A DNA stretch of 59,371 nt from Bacteroidales bacterium (GCA_015488735.1 WFNG01000035.1:1-59371), one strand, 5' to 3'; shown: positions 25,773 through 34,710, counted from the first letter of the stretch. The notes: generated by a model not told the origin, from the letters alone. Numbers and translations are program-made.

Positions 25773-26840
25773 ATGAAGCAGATCGTCTTTGTTTTTTTTA
25801 TCTTCTTTATTTTTATCGGCTGCCACAAACAAAAAATTCCAAAACCAGAGGTAAAAGACACTTTTATCCGTGGCGCTGATCTTTCCAAACTTCCCGAACT
25901 GGAAGAAGCGGGAGCCGTTTACTACAATAGTAAAGGCGTGGCCGAAAATGCGCTTGAAATTTTTAAGTCAGCCGGATTAAACACGGTCAGGCTACGGTTG
26001 TGGGTTCATCCTTCCGGAGTACATAGCAGCTTGCAGGAAGTGGCGGCTTTTTCTAAACGCATCCATAAAGCGGGGTTGAAAGTGTGGCTTGACCTGCACT
26101 ATTCCGATACCTGGGCAGACCCCGGCCATCAAACAAAGCCGGAAGCATGGAAAAACCTGGATTTCGCACAATTGGAAGACAGTGTTTATAGTTACACTTT
26201 ACATGTTGTAAGAATAATACATCCGGAATATGTGCAGATTGGCAATGAAATTAACCACGGTTTTTTATGGGAAGATGGCCGCATTTCGCATCCTACCCAG
26301 TTCACGGCTTTGCTGCAAAAAGGAACTTCCGCCGTGCGATATGCCGACACTTCCATCCGGATTATCCTTCACTATGCCGGTTACAAAGGTGCTGATTGGT
26401 TTTTCGGTATCATGGAAAAATATCATCTGGATTATGATATGATAGGGCTTTCTTATTATCCCTGGTGGCACGGAAAATCGATGGACAGCCTTCAACTGAC
26501 CATTAACCTTTTGGAAACGAAGTACCACAAAAAATTAGTTATTGCCGAAACAGCCTATCCTTTTACCCTGTCGTGGAACGATGGCACCAATAACATCGTA
26601 GGTGAAACCAACCAGCTTATTCCCGGATATCCGGCGACCCCGTCTGGCCAGGAAGCTTTTTTGCGAAAATTGAGAAACATAGAAGAGAGTATTCCGGATG
26701 GTGGTGGTTTTTGCTACTGGGAACCGGAATGGATTTCTGTAAAAGGTCCCCAATCAGCTGTTGGCTCACCATGGGAAAACATGGCGCTGTTTGATTTTCA
26801 TAATAAGGCACTGCCGGCCATGAGTGTTTTCCGACCTTGA
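25773..26840 (+). CDS. GH53 endo-beta-1,4-galactanase lipoprotein
   Basis: This 355-residue lipoprotein starts at the ATG 25773 (signal FFIFFIFIGC with lipobox Cys). GH53 enzymes cleave beta-1,4-galactan in type I arabinogalactan and pectin side chains. Family motifs are FIRGADLSKLPELEEAG at the N-terminus, LNTVRLRLWVHP, VWLDLHYSDTWADPGHQ, YVQIGNEINHGFLW (acid/base Glu in the NE pair) and LVIAETAYPF (nucleophile Glu). A C-terminal GFCYWEPEWI block completes the barrel. A TACCTTTG box lies at 25761-25768, only 4 bp before the ATG. No SusCD pair is nearby. Confidence 0.92.
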   Translation: MKQIVFVFFIFFIFIGCHKQKIPKPEVKDTFIRGADLSKLPELEEAGAVYYNSKGVAENALEIFKSAGLNTVRLRLWVHPSGVHSSLQEVAAFSKRIHKAGLKVWLDLHYSDTWADPGHQTKPEAWKNLDFAQLEDSVYSYTLHVVRIIHPEYVQIGNEINHGFLWEDGRISHPTQFTALLQKGTSAVRYADTSIRIILHYAGYKGADWFFGIMEKYHLDYDMIGLSYYPWWHGKSMDSLQLTINLLETKYHKKLVIAETAYPFTLSWNDGTNNIVGETNQLIPGYPATPSGQEAFLRKLRNIEESIPDGGGFCYWEPEWISVKGPQSAVGSPWENMALFDFHNKALPAMSVFRP

Positions 26841-26866
26841 AGTTTGCTGCAAAAACTTTACCTTTG
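26837..26866 (+). promoter_or_regulatory. Putative promoter of the NifX-like gene
   Basis: TTG at 26837-26839 and TACCTTTG at 26859-26866 are separated by 19 bp, a good match to the -33/-7 layout. The -33 element overlaps the GH53 stop codon. The ATG is 16 bp after the -7 box. Confidence 0.6.
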
Positions 26867-26882
26867 TCCAAAAAGAAAATTT

Positions 26883-27284
26883 ATGGAAATAACAGTTGCT
26901 TTCTCAACCAACGATGGAAAAACCTTTGTGGACAAACATTCGGGGGATGCCCGTTTTTTTTATATTTATAGAATTACAGAAACAGAATCCGTTTTCCTAA
27001 AACGTCTGGAAAACACAGCTCCCGAAGAGAAAAAACATGCCGATCCTGAAAAGGCAAAAGGTATTGGCCGACTGTTGAAGAAAGAAGGGGTTCAGGTTCT
27101 TGTTTCCAAAATCTTTGGGCCAAACATAAAACGGGTAAGAAAACAGTTTGTCTGTATTATGATGAACGATGCCTCCATTGCACAAAGTCTGGAAAAACTT
27201 CAGAAGAAACTTCCCGAAATCCAGGCCGAATGGAGAGCAGGAGAAGAACGCGACATCCTGAATTTCAAGAATAAATCACTTTAA
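26883..27284 (+). CDS. NifB/NifX-family (dinitrogenase FeMo-cofactor-type) protein
   Basis: This 133-residue protein starts at the ATG 26883 (MEITVAFSTNDGKTFVDKHS). It has the alternating alpha/beta NifX/NafY fold: an N-terminal strand with D-H-G pattern (KHSGDARFFYIY), then GIGRLLKKEGVQVLVSKIFGPN. Relatives bind Fe-Mo or Fe-S cofactors; outside nitrogen fixers the function is unknown, and no nif gene accompanies it here. The 3' end overlaps the convergent hemolysin III gene by 9 bp. A truncated copy lies at 18671. Confidence 0.8.
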   Translation: MEITVAFSTNDGKTFVDKHSGDARFFYIYRITETESVFLKRLENTAPEEKKHADPEKAKGIGRLLKKEGVQVLVSKIFGPNIKRVRKQFVCIMMNDASIAQSLEKLQKKLPEIQAEWRAGEERDILNFKNKSL

Positions 27285-27926
27285 CACATAGCTGTAAATA
27301 GCAATATAGTGACACACACTGCCGCCCAGCACAAACACATGAAAAATGGCATGGTGAAAAGGCATTTTTCGCTGTAAATACAAAACGGCACCAATAATAT
27401 AACTTACACCTCCGGCCAGCAGCCAATAAAGTCCGGGTAACGAAAGATTAGCAATTAAAGGCTTAATAGCAATCAACACTATGGAACCCATAACCACATA
27501 AGCTATGGTGGAAACCACATCAAATTTTCCGGTATAAAAGATTTTGAAAATAATGCCGCCAATAGCTGCTGCCCATATAACGCCAAACAAACTCCAACCC
27601 CATGGCCCGCGCAAGGTTACCAGTAAAAACGGTGTATAAGTCCCGGCAATGAGTAGGTAAATAGAGGCGTGGTCAAAAATGTTGAGCTTGTGTCGTTTTT
27701 CCGGATCTTTGGCTGAATGGTATAGCGTAGAAGCCAGGTACAGTGTCATCATGCTGGCACCGTAAATACTTACACTAACTATCTGCCAGGCATCACCGTG
27801 AAGTGAGGCTTTCAAAATCAGGAAAACTGTGGCAGGAATGGCCAGTAAAAAGCCCAGTCCGTGAGACCAGATGTTCAGCCGTTCTTCAGCTGGAGAGTAA
27901 GTGCGTTTTTTGGTGTAATCTTTCAA
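27276..27926 (-). CDS. Hemolysin III / PAQR-family membrane protein
   Basis: This 216-residue inner-membrane protein has seven hydrophobic helices. PAQR/hemolysin III motifs are present: SATLYHS-like STLYHSAKDPEKR, the FDHASIYLLIAGTYTPF block, and the final HAIFHVFVLGGSVCHY with metal-binding His. Members are related to adiponectin receptors and may act as hydrolases or affect membrane lipid balance; haemolysis is not established for most. It is convergent with the NifX-like gene. Confidence 0.88.
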   Translation of the reverse strand: MKDYTKKRTYSPAEERLNIWSHGLGFLLAIPATVFLILKASLHGDAWQIVSVSIYGASMMTLYLASTLYHSAKDPEKRHKLNIFDHASIYLLIAGTYTPFLLVTLRGPWGWSLFGVIWAAAIGGIIFKIFYTGKFDVVSTIAYVVMGSIVLIAIKPLIANLSLPGLYWLLAGGVSYIIGAVLYLQRKMPFHHAIFHVFVLGGSVCHYIAIYSYVLK

Positions 27927-28007
27927 GGTTTAAAAGCGTTAGTTAGTTTTACAAATAACGAGAAAATTGTATTTTATTTCCCTAAAATCAGATAAAAGAA
28001 GAATTTT

Positions 28008-28712
28008 TTATTTGGTATTTATTTCCTTCAAAAAATAGTCCCAAAGCACATCGTGTGGCGGGTCGGCCATAATCTCTATCTTCTCCTTCTTTACAGGATG
28101 GATAAAAGAGACCATCCGGGCATGCAGACTAATGGAGGCATCCGGGTTACTGCGTGGAAATCCGTATTTTAAATCCCCTTTTATGGGGCAACCAATGGCC
28201 GCAAGTTGCGCCCTGATTTGATGATGACGGCCGGTATGTAAATCTATTTCCAGTAGATGATAATGTTCACCTGAAGCCAGCAATTCGTAGCTCAAACTCG
28301 CCTCTTTGCTCTCTTTTCCCGGTTTCCGGCTCACGAATGATTTGTTCTTTTTCTGGTCGCGCACAAGGTAGTGTACCAGCATTCCTTTGTTTTGCGGTGG
28401 CCTGTTTTTCACCACAGCCCAATAGGTTTTTTGCATGGCACGCTGTTTTACCAACTCGTTCATTCGGCTGAGTGCTTTCCCGGTTTTGGCAAATACCACC
28501 ACACCGCTCACCGGTCGGTCGATGCGATGTACCACACCGATAAAAACATTCCCCGGTTTATGATATTTTTCTTTGAGGTACTTTTTCAGTGCTTCACTCA
28601 ACGGTTCATCACCGGTTTTGTCGCCCTGAACAATTTCCGAAGGGAGCTTATTAACCACAATCAAATGGTTATCTTCAAATAAGATACGTTTTTCCAAAGG
28701 GAGCTTACTCAT
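28008..28712 (-). CDS. RluA-family pseudouridine synthase
   Basis: I place the start at the ATG 28712 (MSKLPLEKRILFEDNHLIVV), giving 234 residues; the longer frame to 28769 would overlap panB. The catalytic motif HRIDRPVSGVVVFAKT holds the essential Asp, and GRHHQIRAQLAAIGCPIKGD is the second family block. RluA-type enzymes convert specific uridines in rRNA or tRNA to pseudouridine. No S4 domain is present, so it is the short RluA/RluC-like catalytic form. The target is not predictable. It follows panB by 25 bp. Confidence 0.9.
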   Translation of the reverse strand: MSKLPLEKRILFEDNHLIVVNKLPSEIVQGDKTGDEPLSEALKKYLKEKYHKPGNVFIGVVHRIDRPVSGVVVFAKTGKALSRMNELVKQRAMQKTYWAVVKNRPPQNKGMLVHYLVRDQKKNKSFVSRKPGKESKEASLSYELLASGEHYHLLEIDLHTGRHHQIRAQLAAIGCPIKGDLKYGFPRSNPDASISLHARMVSFIHPVKKEKIEIMADPPHDVLWDYFLKEINTK

Positions 28713-28737
28713 GAGAAAAGAGTTGAACGGAGAGGAA

Positions 28738-29562
28738 CTAGTACTGTTCCTTATCATTGGGGAAATCAACAGATTTCACATCGTGAATATAGGACAGAAA
28801 GGCTTTGATAATCTCATCGTGCAGGTTGTGATAACGGCGTAGGAAACGGGGAGAAAACTCCTGATTAATACCCAGCATATCGTGCAGTACCAGCACCTGG
28901 CCGTCCACGGCATGACCGGCACCAATTCCAATGGTGGGAATTTTTACTGATGCGGTAACTCTGGCAGCAAGATCGGCAGGGATTTTTTCAAGCACAATAC
29001 CAAAACAACCGGATTCTTCCAGTAATTTGGCATCGCGGAGAAGCTTGGAAGCTTCTTCTTTCTCTTTGGCTCTAACCACGTAAGTACCAAATTTATTGAT
29101 AGATTGTGGGGTTAATCCCAGATGTCCGAGGACAGGAATTCCCGCAGTCAGAATACGATCGATGGATTCCACCACCTCGGCACCGCCCTCCAGTTTCACG
29201 GCATTGGCTCCGGACTCCTTCATGATACGGATAGCCGAATGCAGGGCTTCTTTAGAGTTTCCCTGATAAGTACCAAAAGGCAGGTCAACTACCACGAGCG
29301 CACGGTTTACCGCACGCATCACCGAGGAGGCATGGTAAATCATCTGATCCAACGTAATGGGCAGTGTGGTCACATGCCCGGCCATCACATTGGAAGCCGA
29401 ATCACCTACCAGAATAACGTCAATACCTGCCTCATCGAGTAACCGGGCCATAGAATAATCATAGCCGGTAAGCATGGCAATTTTTTCACCCTTCAGCTTC
29501 ATCTCCTGAAGCACATGGGTAGTAATTTTAGGAAATCTTGTGGAACCGTATAATCCATCCAT
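28738..29562 (-). CDS. panB: 3-methyl-2-oxobutanoate hydroxymethyltransferase
   Basis: PanB makes ketopantoate from 2-oxoisovalerate and methylene-tetrahydrofolate in pantothenate synthesis. The start at ATG 29562 ([20 protein letters not shown]) gives 274 residues, the usual length; an upstream ATG at 29610 would add a non-conserved extension. Seen motifs: [33 protein letters not shown] (metal-binding Asp), [17 protein letters not shown], and [20 protein letters not shown]. It is followed by the RluA-type gene on the same strand. Confidence 0.95.
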   Translation of the reverse strand: MDGLYGSTRFPKITTHVLQEMKLKGEKIAMLTGYDYSMARLLDEAGIDVILVGDSASNVMAGHVTTLPITLDQMIYHASSVMRAVNRALVVVDLPFGTYQGNSKEALHSAIRIMKESGANAVKLEGGAEVVESIDRILTAGIPVLGHLGLTPQSINKFGTYVVRAKEKEEASKLLRDAKLLEESGCFGIVLEKIPADLAARVTASVKIPTIGIGAGHAVDGQVLVLHDMLGINQEFSPRFLRRYHNLHDEIIKAFLSYIHDVKSVDFPNDKEQY

Positions 29563-29620
29563 AGCAATAAATTTTTTACAAATGTAAGAAATAACATTGC
29601 AAGCAAACAAAAGACAATAA

Positions 29621-29650
29621 AAAAGCCGCTACTTTTCGGTAGCGGCTTTT
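29621..29650 (-). terminator. Terminator after nifJ
   Basis: A perfect 12-bp stem AAAAGCCGCTAC / GTAGCGGCTTTT with a 6-nt loop lies 20 bp after the nifJ stop. T-rich and A-rich flanks make it usable in either direction, but only the minus strand has an upstream gene end. Confidence 0.85.
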
Positions 29651-29669
29651 GTTTACGTGTTCGGCAGAA

Positions 29670-32600
29670 TTAATCCTCTTTGGAATAATCAATATCAGCC
29701 TGACGTTTGTAAAAATTATAACGCCATTTGGCATTTTTGAGTGCTACTTCCTGAAGTTCTTTGGCTCTTTCGGGGAAAGCTTTTTTCAGTGAAGTAAAAC
29801 GCACTTCCAAATCATGAAATTCCTGCAGCTTCTCAAAATCAGGTGCTTTGGAATCAAGCTGAAGTGGGTTTTTACCTTCCAGTTCCAACAAAGGATTGTA
29901 ACGGTACATCATCCAGTAACCGGCTTCAACTGCCAGTTTCTCTTCGTGTTGCGAACGGTTCATTCCGTTGCGCAATCCGTGTGCAATACAGGGAGAGTAG
30001 GCAATGATAATGGACGGTCCGGGATAAGCTTCGGCTTCTTTCATTGCTTTGAAAAACTGGCTTTGGTTAGCGCCCATGGCAACTGATGCAACATATACAT
30101 AACCGTAGGTCATGTAAATAGCACCCAGGTCTTTTTTACGAATTTCTTTACCTGCGGTAGCAAATTTGGCTACTGCTGCCGTTTGGCTGGCTTTAGAAGC
30201 CTGGCCACCGGTGTTGGAGTATACTTCGGTATCAAGTACGAGCATGTTCACGTCTTCGCCGGAAGCCAGCACATGGTCGAGGCCACCATATCCAATATCG
30301 TAAGCCCAGCCATCGCCGCCAATAATCCACATAGATTTTTTCACCAGATACTGTTCCAGCTCCATGATATTTTTGGCAATTTCATCGTAAGCATTTTTAA
30401 GCAAATCAGCCACTTTTGCGGAAGCAACTTTGGATTCTTCTCCATTGTCTTTCGCAGCTATCCATGCTTCAAAGGCTTCTTTCCTTTCGTCGGTGGTACC
30501 GGCTTCCATAGCTTCTTTCATAAAACGCTCAATACGATCGCGCATTTTGCGAATTCCTGTAGCCATTCCCAAGCCGTACTCGGCGTTGTCTTCAAACAAC
30601 GAGTTTGCCCAGGCAGGACCTTTGCCGGCTTCATTAACGGTATAAGGAGTAGCCGGGGCAGAAGCACCATAAATAGAAGAACAACCTGTTGCGTTGGCAA
30701 TCATCATGCGGTCGCCATAAAGCTGTGTAGCTGCCTTAATATAAGGTGTTTCACCACAACCGGCACAAGCACCGGAGAATTCAAAGAGCGGTTGGGCAAA
30801 CTGGCTGTTTTTCACGCTTACAAATTTGTTTACCGTACCATCTACTGTTTTATCGGAAACATTTTTAATCAGGTAATCCCAATTTTCAATTTCGCGTTTC
30901 TGTGTTTCAAAGGCCTCCATCACGAGAGATTTTTCAGGCGAAGGACAAACATCGGCACAACTACCACAACCGGTACAGTCAAGTACACTTACCTGAATAC
31001 GATATTTCAAAGGTTTCAGTTTGCCTTTGGTTTCGAGGAAAAGCATGTCTTTGGGAGCATTCTTTTCTTCTTCCTCATTTACAAGGAACGGACGAATAGC
31101 AGCGTGAGGACAAACGTAAGCACATTGGTTACACTGGATACATTTATCGCCCAGCCATTCGGGAATGGAAACAGCCACACCACGTTTTTCGTAGGCAGCA
31201 GTACCAGCAGGAAAAGTTCCATCTTCGCGACCTTCAAAAGCACTAACCGGTAAGTCATCACCTTTAAGATGATCCATGGGACGGGCAACCTCACGGATAA
31301 AAGCAGGGACATCGCTGTCTTCTTCTATTTGCTGACTCAAATCAATATTTGCCCATTCTTTGGGAATTTCAATTTTGGTAACATAACCCCCTTCATCAAC
31401 AGCACGATAATTCATCTCAACAATATCCTCTCCTTTACGGCCGTAGGTCTTATGAATGAACGATTTCATTTTTTCGACAGCCTGGTCATAAGGAATCACA
31501 CCGGAAACTTTAAAGAAAGCAGATTGCATAATGGTGTTGGTACGACTCCCCAAACCAATTTCATCGGCAATCTTGGTAGCATTAATGGTATAAAACTGAA
31601 TGTTATGCTCAGCCATGTATTTTTTCATGTCGCCGGGCAAACGGCGTTTAGTCTCTTCCTCATCCCAAATACTGTTGAGCAGGAAAGTTCCATTGTCTTT
31701 CAACCCTTTGAGCATATCATATTTCCCGAGATAAGCCGGGACATGGCAGGCTACAAAATCAGGCGTTCCCACCATATAAGTAGAGCGAATAGGTTTATCT
31801 CCAAAACGCAGGTGCGAAATAGTGATTCCACCCGATTTTTTAGAATCATAAGCAAAATAAGCCTGGGCATATTTATCTGTTGATTCACCAATAATCTTAA
31901 TCGAGTTTTTGTTGGCACCAACTGTTCCGTCAGCACCAAGACCGTAAAATTTAGCCTCAACAGTTCCTTTGTCGGAAATACTTATTTCGGGAAGTAGCGG
32001 CAAAGAAGTAAAAGTCAGGTCGTCAACAATTCCCACGGTGAAATGATTTTTAGGTTCAGGTTGTTTCAGATTATTGAAAACAGAAACAATCTGTGCAGGA
32101 GTAGTATCTTTAGAACTTAAGCCGTAACGACCCCCAACGATAACAGGCTCGTTTTCGACGCCATAAAAAGCTTCCTTAAGGTCGAGGTAAAGAGGTTCGC
32201 CATTAGCACCTGGTTCTTTGGTACGGTCTAGTACGGCAATATGTTTTACTGTTTTCGGAATAGCCTTCATAAGATATTCCGTGGAAAAAGGTCGATACAG
32301 GTGTACAGCAACTAATCCTACTTTTTCACCCTGAGCCATCAGGTAATCAATGGTTTCGCGAATGGTTTCGGTAACCGAACCCATGGCAATGACAATGTTT
32401 TCAGCATCTTCAGCGCCATAATAAGTAAAGGGATGGTACTCACGACCTGTAAGTTTGGTAATTTCCTGCATGTATTCCTCCACGAGGTCAGGAACTGGCG
32501 TATAAAAACGGTTAGCAGCTTCGCGGGCCTGGAAATAAATATCAGGATTTTGGGCTGTACCACGGGTAACCGGATGTTCGGGATTCAGCGCATTGTCTCT

Positions 32601-33215
32601 GAATTTTTTCAGGTCTTCAAAGGGAAACAGATGTTTCAGATCTTCCACTTCAAAATACTCAACTTTTTGAATTTCATGAGAAGTACGGAAGCCATCAAAG
32701 AAATGCAGGAAAGGAATCCGTGAGCGCAATGAGACAAAGTGAGCCACACCGGCCAAATCCATAATTTCCTGAACACTTCCGGTTGCCAACAGACCAAATC
32801 CGGTATTCCGAACAGCCATCACATCACTGTGGTCACCAAAAATGGAGAGTGCCTGTGCGGCCAAACTACGGGCACTTACGTGAAATACTGCCGGCAACAA
32901 CTCACCGGAAATCTTATACATATTGGGAATCATCAACAACAATCCCTGAGAAGCGGTAAAAGTTGTTGTCAAAGCACCCGATTGCAAAGAACCGTGTACA
33001 GCACCGGAAGCACCGCCTTCCGACTGCATTTCTACGACTTTAACAGTTTCACCAAAAATATTTTTTTGACCGAAAGCAGCCCATTGGTCCACATATTCAG
33101 CCATGGTTGACGAAGGGGTGATAGGATAAATAGCAGCCACTTCACTAAACATGTAAGCAACATGGGCAGCAGCATAGTTCCCGTCACAAGTAATAAATTT
33201 TTTCTTTCCGCTCAT
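29670..33215 (-). CDS. nifJ: Pyruvate:ferredoxin (flavodoxin) oxidoreductase
   Basis: This 1181-residue homodimeric cytosolic enzyme oxidises pyruvate with CoA to acetyl-CoA and CO2, passing electrons to ferredoxin. It is the full single-chain form. The N-terminal domain starts with KFITCDGNYAAAHVAYMFSE and YPITPSSTMAEYVDQW. Two [4Fe-4S] motifs follow (CIQCNQCAYVCPHA, CTGCGSCADVCPS), then the third cluster Cys in CAGCGETPY and a late Cys in SPCIAHG, and the TPP-binding block GGDGWAYDIGYGGLDHVL. It is divergent from a dihydroorotate dehydrogenase-like gene. It marks pyruvate fermentation or anaerobic metabolism. Confidence 0.97.
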   Translation of the reverse strand: MSGKKKFITCDGNYAAAHVAYMFSEVAAIYPITPSSTMAEYVDQWAAFGQKNIFGETVKVVEMQSEGGASGAVHGSLQSGALTTTFTASQGLLLMIPNMYKISGELLPAVFHVSARSLAAQALSIFGDHSDVMAVRNTGFGLLATGSVQEIMDLAGVAHFVSLRSRIPFLHFFDGFRTSHEIQKVEYFEVEDLKHLFPFEDLKKFRDNALNPEHPVTRGTAQNPDIYFQAREAANRFYTPVPDLVEEYMQEITKLTGREYHPFTYYGAEDAENIVIAMGSVTETIRETIDYLMAQGEKVGLVAVHLYRPFSTEYLMKAIPKTVKHIAVLDRTKEPGANGEPLYLDLKEAFYGVENEPVIVGGRYGLSSKDTTPAQIVSVFNNLKQPEPKNHFTVGIVDDLTFTSLPLLPEISISDKGTVEAKFYGLGADGTVGANKNSIKIIGESTDKYAQAYFAYDSKKSGGITISHLRFGDKPIRSTYMVGTPDFVACHVPAYLGKYDMLKGLKDNGTFLLNSIWDEEETKRRLPGDMKKYMAEHNIQFYTINATKIADEIGLGSRTNTIMQSAFFKVSGVIPYDQAVEKMKSFIHKTYGRKGEDIVEMNYRAVDEGGYVTKIEIPKEWANIDLSQQIEEDSDVPAFIREVARPMDHLKGDDLPVSAFEGREDGTFPAGTAAYEKRGVAVSIPEWLGDKCIQCNQCAYVCPHAAIRPFLVNEEEEKNAPKDMLFLETKGKLKPLKYRIQVSVLDCTGCGSCADVCPSPEKSLVMEAFETQKREIENWDYLIKNVSDKTVDGTVNKFVSVKNSQFAQPLFEFSGACAGCGETPYIKAATQLYGDRMMIANATGCSSIYGASAPATPYTVNEAGKGPAWANSLFEDNAEYGLGMATGIRKMRDRIERFMKEAMEAGTTDERKEAFEAWIAAKDNGEESKVASAKVADLLKNAYDEIAKNIMELEQYLVKKSMWIIGGDGWAYDIGYGGLDHVLASGEDVNMLVLDTEVYSNTGGQASKASQTAAVAKFATAGKEIRKKDLGAIYMTYGYVYVASVAMGANQSQFFKAMKEAEAYPGPSIIIAYSPCIAHGLRNGMNRSQHEEKLAVEAGYWMMYRYNPLLELEGKNPLQLDSKAPDFEKLQEFHDLEVRFTSLKKAFPERAKELQEVALKNAKWRYNFYKRQADIDYSKED

Positions 33216-33439
33216 CTATCTGAATTTTTAAAGTTAATTAGTTTCTTTTTATCAATTTTAATTTGTTTAAGCAACTTACACAAGCGCAAACACATTTTAT
33301 TAATTTTCAAACACTTGTGTTTTACCTGTTCCGTTTTAAAAACCGAATGCAAAAATACAATTTTTATCTATTGTTTTGTCTTGTATGTGTTGAAGATAAC
33401 CCTTGGTTTGTTCCAATTTAAAATGATTATTGATTACGG

Positions 33440-33463
33440 TAATTTTGACCGAGCCGTAATTTT
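33440..33463 (+). promoter_or_regulatory. Two overlapping -7-like boxes upstream of the DHOD-like gene
   Basis: TAATTTTG occurs at about 33440 and again 16 bp later (about 33456), both fitting TAnnTTTG, 48-71 bp before the ATG at 33511. One or both could drive the gene. Confidence 0.4.
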
Positions 33464-33510
33464 GCCTATTTTTACTGCCATTAAAAGAAAAATTGATTAA
33501 AAACAATATC

Positions 33511-34524
33511 ATGGACCTTAAAACAAAATATCTGGGATTAGAATTAAAAAATCCCATTATTGTTGGGGCAAGCAACCTCGTTACCGATATTAAAATGCTC
33601 CAGTCAATAGAAGAGGCAGGTGCTGCTGCCATTGTGTACAAATCCTTATTTGAAGAGCAGATAAATCTGGAACAACTTCAGATGGAAGAAGATATGGGCG
33701 AGTATGCCAACCGCAATCCCGAAATGATCAACATCTTTCCCCAAGACATTTACGAAGCTAGTCCAAATGAATTTCTCATGCACTTTAAGGAAGCCCGAAA
33801 GGCTGTCAGTGTTCCTCTTATTGCCAGCTTGAATGCTGTTTTTGATGATACATGGTATGAATGGGCAAAGAAATTAGAAGAGGCAGGAGCTGATGCGCTG
33901 GAATTGAATTTCTACAACAACCCGCGCGAATTTGACATGCAGGGAATAGCCATTCTTCACGAAGAATTAGACATCATTAAAGGCGTTAAAAATACGGTAA
34001 AAATACCCGTTAGTGTTAAGCTAAGCTCTTTTTACACCAATCCGCTTTATGTTTTTAAAGAAATGGATAAAACAGGTGTTGATGGTTTGGTTTTGTTTAA
34101 CCGTCTCTTTCAGCCAGACATTAATATCGACAGTGAAAAAATGGCTTTCAGTTACAATCTGAGCAACGAGCAGGATAACCGCCTGCCTTTACGTTACGCT
34201 GGCATGCTCTATGGCCAGCTTAATTGTGACGTATGTGCCAACACAGGCATATTCAATGCCGGAGATGTTATTAAAATGATTCTTGCCGGCGCTGATGCTG
34301 TTCAGATTGTAAGTACAATCTACAAAAACGGGCCACAACAAATCGGGAAAATCCTGGAAGACATGGAAATGTGGATGGCCGACAAGAAATACGAAACACT
34401 TGATGCATTTAGAGGCAATCTTTCCATGAAAAATGTTAAAGATCCATTCGCTTACCGACGGGCACAATATGTCGATATACTCATGCGATCAGCAGAAATT
34501 TTCAAGCAGTATCCCATAATTTAA
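33511..34524 (+). CDS. Dihydroorotate dehydrogenase-like protein
   Basis: I place the start at the ATG 33511 (MDLKTKYLGLELKNPIIVGA); an upstream TTG at 33493 is less likely. The 337-residue FMN-type TIM barrel carries DHOD-like blocks: NPIIVGASNLVTD, AAAIVYKSLFEEQI, SVPLIASLNAV, ALELNFYNNP, VSVKLSSF and GADAVQIVSTIYKNGP near the C-terminus. It lacks the strict catalytic-loop sequence of PyrD, so pyrimidine synthesis is doubtful. Its divergent pairing with nifJ suggests a redox role linked to anaerobic metabolism, which is inference. Confidence 0.8.
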   Translation: MDLKTKYLGLELKNPIIVGASNLVTDIKMLQSIEEAGAAAIVYKSLFEEQINLEQLQMEEDMGEYANRNPEMINIFPQDIYEASPNEFLMHFKEARKAVSVPLIASLNAVFDDTWYEWAKKLEEAGADALELNFYNNPREFDMQGIAILHEELDIIKGVKNTVKIPVSVKLSSFYTNPLYVFKEMDKTGVDGLVLFNRLFQPDINIDSEKMAFSYNLSNEQDNRLPLRYAGMLYGQLNCDVCANTGIFNAGDVIKMILAGADAVQIVSTIYKNGPQQIGKILEDMEMWMADKKYETLDAFRGNLSMKNVKDPFAYRRAQYVDILMRSAEIFKQYPII

Positions 34525-34545
34525 AAGTTTAAATTCAACTTTTAA

Positions 34546-34578
34546 AAGCCATTCTGAAAAGGATGGCTTCTTTTTTTT
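34546..34578 (+). terminator. Terminator after the DHOD-like gene
   Basis: AAGCCAT pairs with ATGGCTT around a short loop and is followed by TCTTTTTTTT. It starts 22 bp after the stop codon. Confidence 0.75.
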
Positions 34579-34710
34579 CACCAGTCTTTTGTTGTTAATA
34601 GCCCTGATATGGTTAATCATTATATCACAATCTTGATGTAGGTTTGTTGATCCTTTTTGGAGATGAACCCTCAATATTTCAACGTCCTTTTTAACATGCG
34701 GCATAACCAT
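34579..34710 (-). pseudogene. Possible 3' remnant of a MazF/PemK-type toxin gene
   Basis: The minus strand reads VHLQKGSTNLHQDCDIMINH followed by IRAINNKRLVKK. This resembles the C-terminal block of MazF/PemK endoribonucleases (a leucine-rich 'tNLxxds...dQIRaidkkRL' pattern). The N-terminal half, including the usual start and catalytic Arg region, is missing and there is no antitoxin gene. The family assignment is from pattern memory only. Confidence 0.4.

Noticed and set aside
26883-27284. Evidence of a nitrogen-fixation locus from the NifX-like gene and nifJ
   Set aside because: No nitrogenase structural or cofactor genes are present. NifX-family proteins and PFOR are common in non-fixers.
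30183-31253. Long open frame of 356 codons on the plus strand
   Set aside because: It is antisense to nifJ, whose family motifs and full length are certain. The translation is rich in Cys/Phe/His and shows no domain.
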